A stretch of DNA of 64,000 nucleotides from Hansfordia pulvinata (Eukaryota > Ascomycota > Sordariomycetes > Xylariales): contig BJKQ01000003.1 in assembly GCA_006538405.1 (NCBI GenBank), forward strand, positions 1,674,001 to 1,738,000, in the 5' to 3' direction. Every line of letters begins with the position of its first letter. The stretch's first letter is position 1. Shown here piece by piece: positions 21,565 through 34,212 of the stretch. The position numbers and the translations under genes were made by a program. The notes beneath the pieces are model-generated. The model was not told the DNA's origin and made no database searches. It worked only from the letters and a program-made list of their open reading frames with translations.

Positions 21565-22203
21565 ATGAAGAGCTTCCTGGGAGTTGTCGCCTTCCTCGCG
21601 GTATCCGCTCTAGCGAGCCCCTTCCGCCAGACAACGTCGGTCCCCAACACCCCGTACCTGTTCGAGTACTTCACCGAAGACGACACGGGAGACATCAGCG
21701 TCACTCTCCGGGAGTCTGGCCAGCCCGGTAAGCAAGCTCAAGCCCGGCAGCAGGCATCCACCCACCCATCCATCCATCCCCATCTCTGTGTCTTATCTCG
21801 CACCGCGCGGTTTACGCCCCTTTGCCCCCGCCCCGGGACTCGCTAACCTCTCTCGCGCTCGCTGGGAACAGTGAACATCGAACCGGACTACTACCAGCAA
21901 AACGTCATTGGGTTCAAGTGCGAACACGGCGCCAGATGCTACGGCTACACGTGAGTGAACTCGATTCCCAACCCCCTATCCCGCCTCCTCTCCTCCGCGC
22001 TCCAGCATTCATTCTGCAGGCGTGCGCCGCAACCCGGTGGGCCCGTCGTCTCTCTAATCGCCCTTCATTTTTTCCAGAGAGGAGAATGGCCGGGGAACGG
22101 CTACGAAATCACCAACCTGCCGAACGACAGACTCCCCCGTGAGCTGAAGCGCAACATGGGCTCCGTCGTAATTGTGTTCCCACCGACGATGCTAGGCCAG
22201 TGA
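21565..22203 (+). CDS. Predicted small secreted protein (121 aa)
   Basis: Exons 21565-21727, 21872-21950 and 22080-22203 join in frame. The signal peptide is MKSFLGVVAFLAVSALASP. The mature part contains PYLFEYFTEDDTGDISVTLRE and one Cys pair in FKCEHGARCYGY, and it ends in GYEITNLPND and GSVVIVFPP. The ATG at 21565 has context GACAATGAAG. The third exon needs the acceptor AG at 22078-22079. The more usual CAG two bases earlier would give a different 18-residue tail with a third cysteine, ending near 22146 (see findings). The chosen tail looks more like a folded protein. No family was recognised; it is probably extracellular. Confidence 0.65.
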
Positions 22204-25200
22204 TGGCAGCAACAGCAGCGAGACCGGAGAGTCGCGGGCCCCTTCTCCAAAACCCTTCGCCGCGAGGGGGCGAGGGCGGGCGAGGCAAGCCCACCACGCC
22301 TCGCTCTAGTACTTCTTGAGGTTCGGGAAGGGAAAAGACGCGCAGATACCAAAGACATGGAAGCATAGACACTTAAAGATCTCATAGACATCATAGATCT
22401 CATAGACACCATAGAACCCACAGACACCATACTACATAGAACTCACAGGTCCCCCGGATCTCCATCAACGGGTTGGTAGACTCGGACTGGCGTTTCTGCT
22501 CCACATATCCTGCGATTAACAGGAAATAGCAACCAGCGACGACTTGCTGGGTGGCTGGTGCACGCCGTAGACGCCGTTTGTGCATGTGTCGGCCGAGACG
22601 TGGGCCAGTTTCATCCGGGCCTGAGATGCAGTAGAAGGGCCCAGAGGGGTAGGTTGTCCCCTGCGAGCCGCATCTTGCCCCTGCTACCACTCTAGCGTCC
22701 CGGGCAATGGGGAACCCGCGTGTCTGCTGCTGGGCTTTTTACGGTATAAGGTACGGCTTGTTGCTTGTTTAGTAATAGGTATTCATGTGAGAGGCGAGTA
22801 GGTAGGTCGGTCTCCAGTACACTAGGTAGGTGAGCCGCAAGCTCGTAAAAGGGTTGTGCAGAACGACTGACTTGGTCTCTGTCCCCCCCCCTCCTCCGCC
22901 TCTCCCGGCAAACTCGGCCGGAGCTCGCCAGGACAGCAGCGAATCCGAGAAGACCGGCGGCGGACGAATCCGCATGTGCCGAGACCTTCGTGGTCAGGGA
23001 CGCAGAGTCGTGGTCGAGTCTGCTGGGGGCCCACCTACCAAGCCATTCGGCCAAATCTGTACCTTTTATATATACCGATTCACCCTGATGCCGGGCTGGG
23101 CAGAGGCTCAGGCCAGTGCACAGTCGCCACGAGCCGCGTGTACGAGTAGACGGGGAAGTGATGAGTGCATCGGTCGTGTTGTGGCCGGGATGTTCTTGTA
23201 GTGGTGGATGGTCAAGGCAGCGATTCAATAATACAGAATAGAATCATGGAATATTATGCGACTGGAGGCTGGACGATGGAGGGGTTTCGGAGTCGTGAGC
23301 GCATCCATGGTTTGTAGTCAGTAGCGGTCACATGGCAACCGATTAGGTCGCAGATGGATGCGGTAATGACGCTCAGGGCCGAAGGCGGCCAACGGTGGGA
23401 TGCCGTCGCCAACCGAGCGGCTGGCATGTGTGCCTACCGTACCTTACTAATGTACAATGTACCCAAGGTACGCGGGCAAGCTTGGGAGGTTGAACTCGAC
23501 AGCCGTCTGTCGTTCATTACCTGGCCGAGAGTAACCGCATGTTATACGGATGATGCTCATACCTAGGTACTCGTCTTCCCGTGAAAAACTGACGGAATGG
23601 TTGCCGTTCGGCGGCTGGAAACGGACGCTTCCCGTTCAATCAATACGGCCAAGCCCCGTCTTTCACGAGGCCTGCCACGCCTGCCTTTCTACTTGTACTC
23701 AACTTGTGTATAAGCCTCTTCCGCCCGTGTCCGTGTCCGAGTGAAAGGATTGAGTAAGACATTGGATGCGCACTGCAGCCGATCGTGGCACTAGAAGAAT
23801 AACACATGCTCCTCCCTCGCACATGGCGCCAGAAACCCCCCGCCGTCCGCCCGTGTGCGCGCAAGGGCGGGCGATTCTGCAATATCGCGCAAGAGTCGCC
23901 TCTTTTTTGCTCACCACCCGCGTCTCATTGTCGTGTCCGGTCAGACATTTTGGCTTTGCTGGGTGCCCGCTCGCACTTCCTAAACCGGGTCTCCTCGTCG
24001 TTGCGGTGAATCCGTTTACGTGCCCACTTGACTTGTCGACTCACTCTCGCGTTTTCCCTTTAGCGCTGCATTGGCCCCCGCCACTGTCCCGTCACCACGC
24101 AGGCGTTTGTCCAAGGAGGGAGAGGGAGGTACGAGTAGTCACCAGTCGCCAGTGTCGGTGTCGGGCTACGCGTACCGCAGCCGTCCCCGTGGCATCGGCA
24201 CCCGGCCCTGACTGGCCGGCAGCCGTGTGCAGTGCAGCGCGGCCAAGCGGCCAGGCCCTCGTACCCCACGAGTAATAGGTAGGCATCGTGTTCTCGAGTC
24301 GCCCGGTTGATCACCACCACGAGGGCAAGGCAGCCAGCCAGTGAATCCTTGGCTCAAGGGGTTGGCGTGTGCCTCAAGAAGCCCCCTCGTGACTGCCCAT
24401 CACGGGCTCCGGGGGGATCGAGGCCGGCGGCCCCACGGCGCTGGACGTAGCCGTCTCCGTGCTCCTTGGCCTCCATCGTCGGGCGTGCCTTTGCCAGGTT
24501 ATTATGCCACCTGGTATCCGGTGCAACCGGCCACTTGGGGCGTGAGTGGCGGTATTCCTGGCCCTGACGCGTGTGCGAGTAATCGCACTGGGGCACGGGA
24601 AAGGACCTGCCCGACTCCCTCGTCGTCTGGAGGTAACCGATTCGGGCACGTGTACCCGGGCGGGCAAGCGTGCCGGGCCAGGCGGCTTTCATTGGACGGG
24701 CGGCTTTGGGGGTGACAGATGTCAAGCTGCTAGCTTCTGACGCGGAACGGGTACTTGCGACTGGCCCCGTCTGCCCCTGTCCGAGTACGAGTACTCGTCC
24801 AAGGCCCGGCCAGGAACTGACATCCATAAATCTGTTGGCATACTCGCATCCATGCCCTCAAAGCGAGGGCTACCTTGCCCGGTTTCCAGTGGACGTGCCT
24901 TGCACTCGTCCAGATTTCGCAATAACGCATCACGGTGCAGTGATTTGACGCAAGCTGCCGTGTGAGCGGATTGCCCGCTACGCCGCCCGTGGATGACTGC
25001 AACATGGTACGAGTATGCAGGTACGGGCAATGCCAGCCCTGGCAAACTATGGGGTAATAGTTAGGTACAGAAAATTTGCTTGCAGGTCAGCAGGCTCAGC
25101 CGATGGGGCCCGCCAAAGACACGATTGCGTAACAGCAACTGCCCGTGGGTCACGGGCCCCTCCCCTGCTGCCTCCTGGCTGCTCGATCTGTCCTAGCTCT

Positions 25201-26613
25201 ACGCCGCCTGCTGCACGCCGCGGACCAGCCGTCGTCGCCAGAACCCCAATGCGCCCAAGCAACACGCTCAAGCTCATGTATCGGTACGCGCGATTGGCTC
25301 AGGGCGCCCAGATCCAGGGCGTCGCACATCACGCGCGCGGCTCATTTTACCCCGGATTTCGCTACTGGCCCAGCCCCGAACCGGCAAGCAGGGCGATGAT
25401 GATGATGCCAGCTGCTGCTGCCGCCGCCCCTGTTACAATGGCCCGGCCTGCGAGTAGCTTTGCCGCCAGCTGGCTGCGCGCCCTGCCAACCACGTAAATC
25501 GTCGTCTTGGCCTGTGGCCCAAGGGCCTCCTGCGGTGGCCAGGGCTTCAGTCGTGGCCTCTCGCCAGTGTTGTCCTGGCCCGTTCATGTCGCTGCAATCG
25601 ACTGCCGAGACTCTGGGCGTCTTGCCAAGGTCGCCTGAGCCTCTGCTTGGCGCTTGGCTGTCTCTGTCTCTCTCCAACCCGGCCGCCCTACTTGGCCAGC
25701 GCGCCCCAAAGGAGCTCCAGATTCATCAGAGGCCCCGTCTTGGCGTGTCGATGCTCACATTGCCTTTGCACAGCACGGCCTACGAGTACTTGTACGCGTA
25801 CTCACTCGTACGTGGACGTCTGCCAGTGTCTCTGCATACTTTACCTGTACGTAATCGACCCATCCGCGCATGCCCCGGGCTCTAACGCGCCCACTACTCG
25901 TACACGCAGCCTCTTGGAAGTGCAAACAACCAGCATCAGGTTGCCAGTACTCGCTCACTTTGGCTACTCGTGCGTTGTCAACATGAAGTCTGAAGGGACC
26001 TAAGATACCCGTGGACGTACTCGTTCGCCCCCGGAGGTGCGCGGTGCGTGTGCAGTTGGCGGTGGCTTCAAACATTTTAGCGCCATGGAAGGCACCCGGG
26101 CTAGCGGCTGCGTGGTGGCTGCCTTCTCACCCTCTGCAGCCGGCCTTGGAAAATTCCTTCGCCTGCAGACCGTGCCTTCCCTGCCGAGCCTCACAGGCCA
26201 GCGTGACCATCCATCGACCTTGCCCCTCGGTACGTATCCGGTACGTAGCTACGTACCCTCACTTAATGTAGCAGGTACGGGTACCTCGCTCGCCCTCGCG
26301 CTGGGCTTGGTGGAATGCCATGGTCGACCGACCGCCTGACGGCACCGACTGACGATTGACGTGACAAGGCCTTGCTCGCTAGGTATTACTCACAACCCGG
26401 CTTTTACGTATAAGGAGCCCGCCCCCCAGGCGCCGTTGCCCTTTTCACGATCCCCTCCTTTTGGCTGAACTGCACTGCATCAGCTTGCACACACTCTCGT
26501 ACATGTGAATCATCACTCGACTGGGCTTCGGCTTTTTCTCTGGGCTCCGTTCCTACCCTACCTCACCTCGCCTACCCACCGCTTATACCACACATCCGCC
26601 TCCTCTCGTCACA
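22204..26613. other. 4.4 kb gene-free region
   Basis: Nothing resembling a conserved gene was seen on either strand. Chance ORFs overlap in several frames. Short motifs TACGAGTA/TACTCGTA recur (24784-24797, 25781-25815). Near 22380-22430 there is a short imperfect repeat of CATAGACACCATAGA-type units. The last 250 bases contain a TATA box for the PAR32-like gene. Confidence 0.5.
26409..26413 (+). promoter_or_regulatory. TATA-like box of PAR32-like gene
   Basis: TATAA in ACGTATAAGGAGCC, 205 nt before the ATG at 26614. Confidence 0.45.
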
Positions 26614-27057
26614 ATGGGTCACCTCACCATCACCGAGCCTCACCCGACCGTTGTCAAGAACGACTTCATTCACGCCGGCCGCGGCGGCGCTGGCAACTAC
26701 TTCCGCGCGCCCACCACCACCCCGGCCACCGGCATCGCCACCAAGCCCAAGTCGCTGCCCCCCAAGACCGCCCGCTTCCACTCGGGCCGCGGCGGCGCCG
26801 GCAACGCTCACCACACCACCAAGACCCCCGCCATCTCCTTCGACGACGAGTACGTCCGCCAGCTGTCCCTCGAGCAGAAGAAGGTTGGCCACGTCGGCCG
26901 CGGCGGTGCGGGCAACGTCTACGGCGAGGGCAACCGCAAGACCAGCGACGCCGGCAGCATGCGCAGCTCCTCGAGCTCTTCCAGCGCTTCCAGTTCGGGC
27001 AGCCACCGCTCCGGCATCCTCGGCCGTCTGAGCAAGACCCTCTCCCGCAACCAGTGA
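26614..27057 (+). CDS. PAR32-like protein with GRGGAGN repeats (DUF3602 type)
   Basis: Intronless, 147 aa. It has three GRGGAGN motifs at about residues 23-29, 58-64 and 95-101, separated by Thr/Pro- and Lys-rich linkers. A Ser-rich low-complexity stretch (about 115-133) and a basic end GRLSKTLSRNQ follow. The motif is the hallmark of the fungal family that includes yeast Par32/Amu1, a phosphoprotein downstream of TORC1 that restrains ammonium transporters. That role is known for yeast and only inferred here. The start is well supported: the ATG at 26614 follows GTCACA and the protein opens with MGHLTITEPHPTVVKND. Confidence 0.88.
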   Translation: MGHLTITEPHPTVVKNDFIHAGRGGAGNYFRAPTTTPATGIATKPKSLPPKTARFHSGRGGAGNAHHTTKTPAISFDDEYVRQLSLEQKKVGHVGRGGAGNVYGEGNRKTSDAGSMRSSSSSSSASSSGSHRSGILGRLSKTLSRNQ

Positions 27058-30000
27058 TCAAGCCGATGTTCGGTAACACCTTTTCAACACATCTTGACGA
27101 TTCAACACTATTCAACCCTCATCATCACCACTCACTTTTTTTCAACTTTTTTTTTGAGTTTCGTCACATCAATATTTTTTTTGTGATCAGCAAGGCGCAA
27201 AGGATTTTTTTTTCAATACCTGAAACGGGATCATGCTGGACAGCATCGAGGGCCGTGCCAGGACATCAAAAAAATGGAGAAGCGAGGGACAAGGATCAGA
27301 AAGAGACAGGAAATCAAAAACTTTTGGGGCCTCAGAGCAAATGGTACCCACACGACACAGCGACGACGACACGACCACTTCTATTACCGGCTTACTTGAC
27401 TCGTTCTTGAAGTCGTCTTTCGGCAATGCTTTGTCGACCCCCAGCTGGCAGACTCTGGGGGGAGGCTAGGGTTCTTGGGACGCCTGATTTGGATCAGGTG
27501 TCTTGCTTCTGGTGAATTGCGGTTTCTCGGATTGTACGGATATACCCCCCAACAGCAATGCATCATTGCTTGCGACTCGGCGCTCTGCGCTTATCATTTC
27601 AGCTTTTGCCTCTTTTATCTTCTTGTTTTGTCGCCCAGCGTCGTCTGGGCGTGTACTCAGGTGCACCAAATTTTTTTTTTCTTAGGAATATGAAGCACAA
27701 GTCCACTTTGGCGTCATCCTAACCCCCCTGTTGACAAGGTCTGCTTGCTCTGTGCACTCGATCGCCCTATGTGGGTACCGTGACTAGCCATGGAGACGCC
27801 GTCGAAAAAGAGCCTCGGGCCTTGGGTTTGCTGGTCACGAGCTGTCAGAGAAAAATTGAGCATGGGGAAAGTTTTTTTCTTTCTGACCGAAAGCCCGAAA
27901 ACTCTGGTCTTCTGCCATCGCCTGACGGCAACGTCGGCACAATCCATTCGCCGCTAGCGTGGGCTCAGAATAGCACCAGAGGAGCTGCCCACGACTGCCG
28001 CGAGGAGGGAGGGGGTGGCGAAAGAAGCGCGAACAGAAGCAAAAGAACAATCCCTTCTGTTTCTTGGTCGACACACAGTGTCGAGGCGGTACGCGCAATC
28101 CCCTCTGCGCCGCCGCACTTTGAGCATGAACTCGCCGGGACCACCCACCGCCGACCCATGTGAGTCGCGATCCAGATTGACCCGACCACCCGACCCAAGT
28201 GATTTGGGTGCGTGGGCGAGCCACGCAAGCGAACATAACCCGTACGAGTCGAATCCACCACCCCTTCGGCCAGCTTCCAAGGTCAAAAGTCGCAGTCCGT
28301 TTCCTGCGCGACGGCAGAGCAATTGCAATTTTTCACGACCCGGTCGCCCAGCCCACTCGCCTAACCTCTTAACAATGACCCGGGTGGTCACCGGTCTCCA
28401 CCGCCAATCCACGATCGCGCACTAGCTCCGGCTTTGTGGTCGACGTCGACGACCTTTAGGGGCATTGTGTTTTTTTTTTTTTCGTCTTTTTTTTTCATCT
28501 TAATGGCGCGCCCGCGCGCCCAGGACAACCACTCTCACTCCCCTCCACTCCCACACATCGTGAGATCCTGCCATTCGCCCCCCTCGACTCTCTCGCACCT
28601 GGCCCTCCCCACGGCGCAGAGCGCCCAGGAAATTTTCGCATCCCATCATATGTGACGGACTTTGCTAGCGGCTGGGTGTCTCAAGGGGCGCAGGGAAGCA
28701 GGCTAACCTCCTCCCCCGCGACGACGGCGAACAGCGTGAAGTACGAGTGACGGGAGGGCGGGCATTGGCAGGCGCGGGTGGCCCCCATTATCTCCCCTTT
28801 CTCTTTCGAAACAGACCAAGAACTCCCGCTCCTTTTTCCGTCTTCCCGGCCGTTTTGCCCGCTCCCGTCTTGAACGGCGTAAAAGGGGTTTTTTTTTTCT
28901 TGGGTTGCCAGTGCGCAGTCTGCGTCTGCACCTAGTGCCGCCCTTGCTGTTCGCAGCGAGGCGCCGCTCCGCCTCCTCACGTCACGAAACCGTCCCCGTA
29001 AATATACTTGTCCGATGGTGCCTCGCTCTGCAGCACGGAGAGGCAGGAGTCGTATCGTACGGCGGTGGCAGAGACCAAAACTGCCCTGCCCGAGGGAGAG
29101 CAGGGCGGTCTCGTGGTGGTTGTGCAGGCCTCGGTTGCAATCTTCTCTTACCCCATCTCCTGGGAGCTGTCCTCGATGGCTTGCAACGGAGGGCCTCCCG
29201 TGTTGGTGTTTTCCACTGCGTTTTGACACCATATACCACGCCACTGCGATAAATAGCTTGCGTTGCTCAGAGGCGCTTTTCGGAAGAGTGACGCACGGAT
29301 ACTGAGAGAAAGAGAGAGAGAGAGAGGAATCAGTCGGTTCTGCCACTTAAACCAAGCAGGGCATGAACACTCGAACCGACTCGGGGACATTTTCCCCTCT
29401 AGCCAGCGGAAGCAAGCAGGATCCCGGGTTCGTGATAAGACATTCGTAGGCCCATGCGTGGCGTCACATTGTGACTTTGACTCACTGGACGGGCGACGTT
29501 GTGTGGTCAGGAGACGGCAAGGCCAATGTCCCACAGCTGCTTGGCCCCGCGCGAGAGCGGAGGCTGGCTCATACGGTAGTCAGGCGGGCGGGCCTCACAT
29601 GGGCTCTCGAGAGCGCCGGTTTGCGCTCTCTTTGTCTTGACGGCAAGGGGGCTTCGGGAGGACCACGCGCGGCGGGGGGTGGCCCCGAGCCTGCATGGCA
29701 TCGTCTTGGTCGCGGTCCGACAGGACGAGGCTGAGAGCAAGGTTGGCCGGCGGGAGGTATCTTGGCGAATATCTCTCGCGGGTGTACATGTGTGCGCGCT
29801 TATGGGTAATAAGGTGGCTCTTTGAGTGGTGCTGCTGATCTTGTAAACCAAAGTAAACAACAACCACTTTTGATCAAGGCCTGAACAGTCTGAGGCTCGA
29901 GATGACATAAGCTGTCGTCGCGGCGGCAGCGGCTTCTTTTCGTTCGCCGGGGCGCTCCCTCCAGATAATTCAGCCCTACCGGCTGTACCAGTGAAGGTTG

Positions 30001-30888
30001 TCGATCGATTCCTTCGACCGAGGTGTGAGCTCGGTTTCTGTGACCATCGGGGTTTTTTCTTTATTCTTCCCGTGCTGTCGGTCCCGGGCGGGGGTACGAC
30101 TTTGGATTGCGGAGAATAGAGAAATGGGTGCCGATCGGCGACTGATCGGCCTTCTGCGCGGTCCCGGGCGGCCGGGGACACAAGGTGCCACCAAGCCACC
30201 CCCGGGTCCCGTCATCGCGCTGCTGATCGCCCCGGTCGCCCCTCTCTCCTCCCCCGCGGTCCCGCAGATCCTTTTCTTTTGGCTGGTGCAGCGGCAGGCC
30301 CGTTGTTTTGCGGCCGGGGCGCGGGGGAAGAAGGTGTGTGTGTGTGTTGTTGGCCATGGTGGCGATGACCAACACACACAATGTCTTGGACCGCTCGACA
30401 CTTGATAGACTCACTCACGGCATGGGCATCGCAGATCTGTCTTTTTATACATATATTTCTCCTTTTTCATCTTGAACACGGCGCAACGTGCGCTCCATCC
30501 AACAAGTACGCAAGCGAGCCTCTCCCATATCCTCCCACCAGAATAGGTGGTTGAGGTACGTACAACCTTTGAAACAAAAAAAAAAAACATATGAAAGAAA
30601 AAGAATAAGCCACGGGGTACCCCGTATGCCAACATTTGATAACCGATCCCGTCCTGTGTATCTTTTTCTGTTACCTCCCCCAGGGAAGTGGACAAACACG
30701 CCCTGAAATCGTCGACTCGCTGTCCGGGTGCGTGTCTGTCTGGTTGTTCGCGGTGAGGCTGTTGCAATATCCGGGTGGGCTGGACGGCCGCTGGTTCCTG
30801 AGGGATGTGTATTTACGTCTCAATGCGACTGGGGAAAAGAAAAGTAGAGAGAGGGGGAGAGAGATATCAAAAGCAAAGTCGCTACCTC
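27058..30888. other. 3.8 kb region without a recognised gene
   Basis: The first 400 bases have several T runs and are likely the 3' UTR and terminator of the PAR32-like gene. The remainder has GC-rich chance ORFs (for example minus 28681-29346 and 29507-30199) that lack motifs and overlap other frames. T tracts occur at 28469-28495 and 28889-28899, with a short GAGA repeat near 29305-29325. Confidence 0.45.
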
Positions 30889-31116
30889 TCAATACCCAAC
30901 CCCGTGCCGAGTGTCCCTGCAAATGGGCAAATCGCAGTCGTCCTGTTGCTCGTCGCGGCGGGGGAGCTGGTTGATGCCGTATCCGTCGTTGGGGTCGTAC
31001 TCGACGGGCTCGCCGTCGGGCCCCGGGCGCAAGGCCTGCCGCGCGCCGAGCTGCTGCAGGGGCGCGGCCGCGGCGGCGGCGGCAGAGAGGACGGCTAGAA
31101 GTGCGGAGAAGTGCAT
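30889..31116 (-). CDS. Very small predicted secreted peptide precursor (75 aa)
   Basis: The frame is open upstream, but the start is placed at the ATG at 31116, which begins a signal peptide MHFSALLAVLSAAAAAAAP; the TATA box lies about 150 nt upstream. The mature region is short: an LGARQALR segment, acidic EPVEYDPNDGYGINQ, then LPRR followed by DEQQDDCDLPICRDTRHGVGY. The RR pair looks like a Kex2 site and would release a C-terminal peptide of about 21 residues with two cysteines. No pheromone or RiPP signature was recognised. It could be a signalling peptide or an effector-like protein. No intron is needed. Confidence 0.55.
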   Translation of the reverse strand: MHFSALLAVLSAAAAAAAPLQQLGARQALRPGPDGEPVEYDPNDGYGINQLPRRDEQQDDCDLPICRDTRHGVGY

Positions 31117-31264
31117 CGTGTGCTGTTTGGCGTAGGTGCGAGAGGGGGCCTGTTGGGTAGCGAACAAAGACGGAGAGAGAGGCTGGAAAGAAGGAGGCAA
31201 GAGTTGTGTGTCTGTCGGATTGGGTCTTGTCACGAGAGGTTTCGGGCTCGGAATGTGCTCTTGC

Positions 31265-31272
31265 TTTATATA
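31265..31272 (-). promoter_or_regulatory. TATA box of 75-aa secreted peptide gene
   Basis: It reads TATATAAA on the minus strand, about 150 nt before the ATG at 31116. Confidence 0.55.
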
Positions 31273-33948
31273 ATCCACAGTGACATGTTGTTGAGGGAGG
31301 GCGACAGGCCAGCATGAACCTCGACTGGAGAGCTGGACACCTGCGTGTCTCACGGCCGCCGCGAGCTCCTGGCACATCCTGGCAAAGTTCAGCTGGCAAG
31401 GATGACGAAGCTCAGCAGACAGGTGATGGGGATCGCCCGCTGTGCACGTCGCCCGGATCCCTGCCGCAGAGGACCCGGGCTGAACGACTCGAGACAGTCT
31501 CTGTGAATCCTGCGAGCGCAGCTCCCACTCCCAGACGCTCAGCTGCCGCGCTTTTAGAACACGGCGGGGTGTCTGCTGCTTGTGTGTACGAGTACCAGGC
31601 TCAACGACAAGAGCCCAGCATTCGGCCGGGGTGGGGACTGCAGGGCTATGGCGACAATGACGCCGACGGCACACCCGCATGCAGAGATGTCCGTAGTGGG
31701 TGGTGGTTCAAGAGTAGAGAGACATGATACCGTCTCGTGTACAACCACGTGGTCCCGACCATGTTCGGCAATGGTCTATGCTGAGTCCATCCCCGCAACC
31801 GACTGTCAGAGAACAACCTCCTGTGGCCACTGGTCCAGTCAACAACTCGCAAACCCTGGTACCACCGGTCAAGCTCGTAGTCTGGCTCGAGACTCGGTCA
31901 AACGAAACGAGGGGCTTAGATACTGACTCCGCAGTCAGACTTGATTTCCGACAGTCAAGGGACACCCATTCTGTACCACAGCCCATAACTAAGTATGGCT
32001 TCGACACGCAGCCCGTCATCCCCGTAGCTGAACTCGCTGGGTCACTTGGGTATGCGAAGACATCTCCGCAGTCTCGGAGCCCCTTCCCCTGTTTCAACAA
32101 GGCAACTCGCACACGTCTTCTGTGGACTCTGGTCCGCTCCAGGCGTCCGCCCTCCCAGAGCCGGACCTCACGAGAAAGGGATGGCCATTCCGACCCGCCC
32201 ACGACCAAATATAAAACGTCGGCGGTGTTTTCGACGCGCCGCTGCGATAGTGGCAAGTCCCCATCCGGTAAGGGCTTCGAACGCTCACTCACGACGCGCG
32301 TGGCCGACTTGCCGGGAGGGAACTCCGGGCGAACGACGCCGCCGCCGGCCTCTGAACAAGCTTTTGTGGATGGGGGAGCCGCATTTACCGACAACGGCAA
32401 AACGCCATAACGAGGAATCCGCAGAGACACTGTCCTAGAAGGCCCGCCCCGAGTCAATGGAGCGCGCTGCTGTCCCGAAGCACTGGTTCCTGTTGCCCAT
32501 CAAGCTGGGTCTGTTGTGGGACTTGGGACTCGACGGCGCGCGTGCTGGGTTTACTCGTATCTGCTTCCAGCCGAGTTGTCTCGAAGGTTTCCACCTGGGT
32601 AGCTCACGTAGGTGAGGTAGTTAGGTTGATAGTCTAGCGTGAGGTTCATTCCGGAAAACGTCGTGTGGACTTGACCGTTGGCCTGGTTCACGAGGTCTCC
32701 TGTCTCATCAGTCCCGGCCGAGGACAACACAGCACGACAGACGCGCGAAAGCGCACAGCACGTGCTCGCGGCGACGGCCGCCAGTGGCGCAGGGTAGGTC
32801 GGTTGCTTGGCTCCTACGCCGTGGCGGCCTTTCGCCACCTGCGCTCAGGGTCCTCCCCCGACCGCCCTTTTCCTCCGAAGGCTTATTACACAGGCTTATC
32901 TTCGGGGCTCTTTAGCTTTTTGATGGTCTAGAATCATCATACAGTGGACCTCGTTTGAATATCTGTACTAAGTAGTTACCTAGAGGTAGCTAGACAGTAA
33001 CGCTTCTTAAAGCTGGTCGATTGACTGTTTAAGCAGTTGCTGGACACCCGCCGTTCCGACGAGAGAGTGGCTACTTCTTCTCACTCAATCCGAGCTGTCA
33101 TGCTTTGACGACCTTGAAATGTGGCGCGCGTACAAGGGTGCTGGACGTCTTGGAAGGAAAAACGACCAGCCGTAGGGCAGATCACCCCATCACATAAGGT
33201 TGCCAAGTTTCTCGGCGGCGGCGGCGGCGGCGGAAACGGCACGCACACAGCCGTGGCAGCAACTTGAAAACCGGCCGAGGCTTGTGCAAGCGGTGGTGCG
33301 TGGCGAGAAGCGGGTGCAAGGCAATTGAAAGGCAAAAGGGGCGCCCTGGTGATACCCGTCGCGGCTAGAGCACGAGATCCTATCCTCCTCCCTCGGGAAT
33401 CTCCTCTTCCCAGGCAGGCCACCCACCACTGGAAGAGATGCACAGGGCCGACGGCTGTTCTTGACCAGTTAGTCTCAAGTCAGAGTGTCCTGCCGCATGC
33501 CTCGGTGTGTGGTGTACGAGACTGATGATCCCGAGCAGGGTTGGAACTGTCCCTCGCTCACCTCCCTCACTTCACTTGACTCCAGAGAGAGCTTTCTCCC
33601 CAGTCGCCAGTGCCGCCCAAACTCTCCGGGACCGAGACGAGACGGCGCGAAGTGTCCAAGTTGGGTGCGATGTGCCATGGCGAGCCGGCGATGGCCAGAC
33701 CGGAGGACCGCGCGTGCCTGGTCGGCCACGCCAACAGCGATGCTATCGCCAAAAGTCGCCCCTGGCGCCGATAAGACGCCCGCCTGGCAGCCTATTGCGG
33801 CAACACGTGCTCTCCGCCGCGCGCATGGCCTGACGAGGTCTCCTCGCCGTGCGGCGGCCGGCTGAGATGAGCAGTCAAAAAACGGGGTTGTCGCCTCAAC
33901 CGGCCCTTCTGGATAACCCTCTGACCTATCCGCCGTAGGCAGCTATTG

Positions 33949-33985
33949 CACCACCACCACCACCACCACCACCACCACCACCACC
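33949..33985. repeat. (CAC)n microsatellite, about 12 units
   Basis: Perfect trinucleotide array in a spacer; no ORF using it was accepted. Confidence 0.9.
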
Positions 33986-34192
33986 GCTCGCCGGCCCGCC
34001 GCCCCGCGCCCTCCCAGCCGCGGCGCCAGACACACTTTCTCGCCGCATCGCCACCGTCGTCTGCAGCCCTACTGCAGATCACCTCCCCCCCCTAAGCCCG
34101 AGAACAGAAAGCGCCCAGCCGCTTAGCAAGCTGTCAGTTCGCAGCTTGCTTCCGCGGGGCGTCTGCCTCTTGTCGGAAGCACAGGGGGAAGA

Positions 34193-34212
34193 GGGGGGGG
34201 GGGGGGGGGGGG
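34193..34212. repeat. Poly-G tract (20 G)
   Basis: Uninterrupted G run on the plus strand. Confidence 0.9.

Noticed and set aside
28681..30199. Minus-strand ORFs of 221 and 230 codons
   Set aside because: Basic, low-information composition; no start context, signal or domain.
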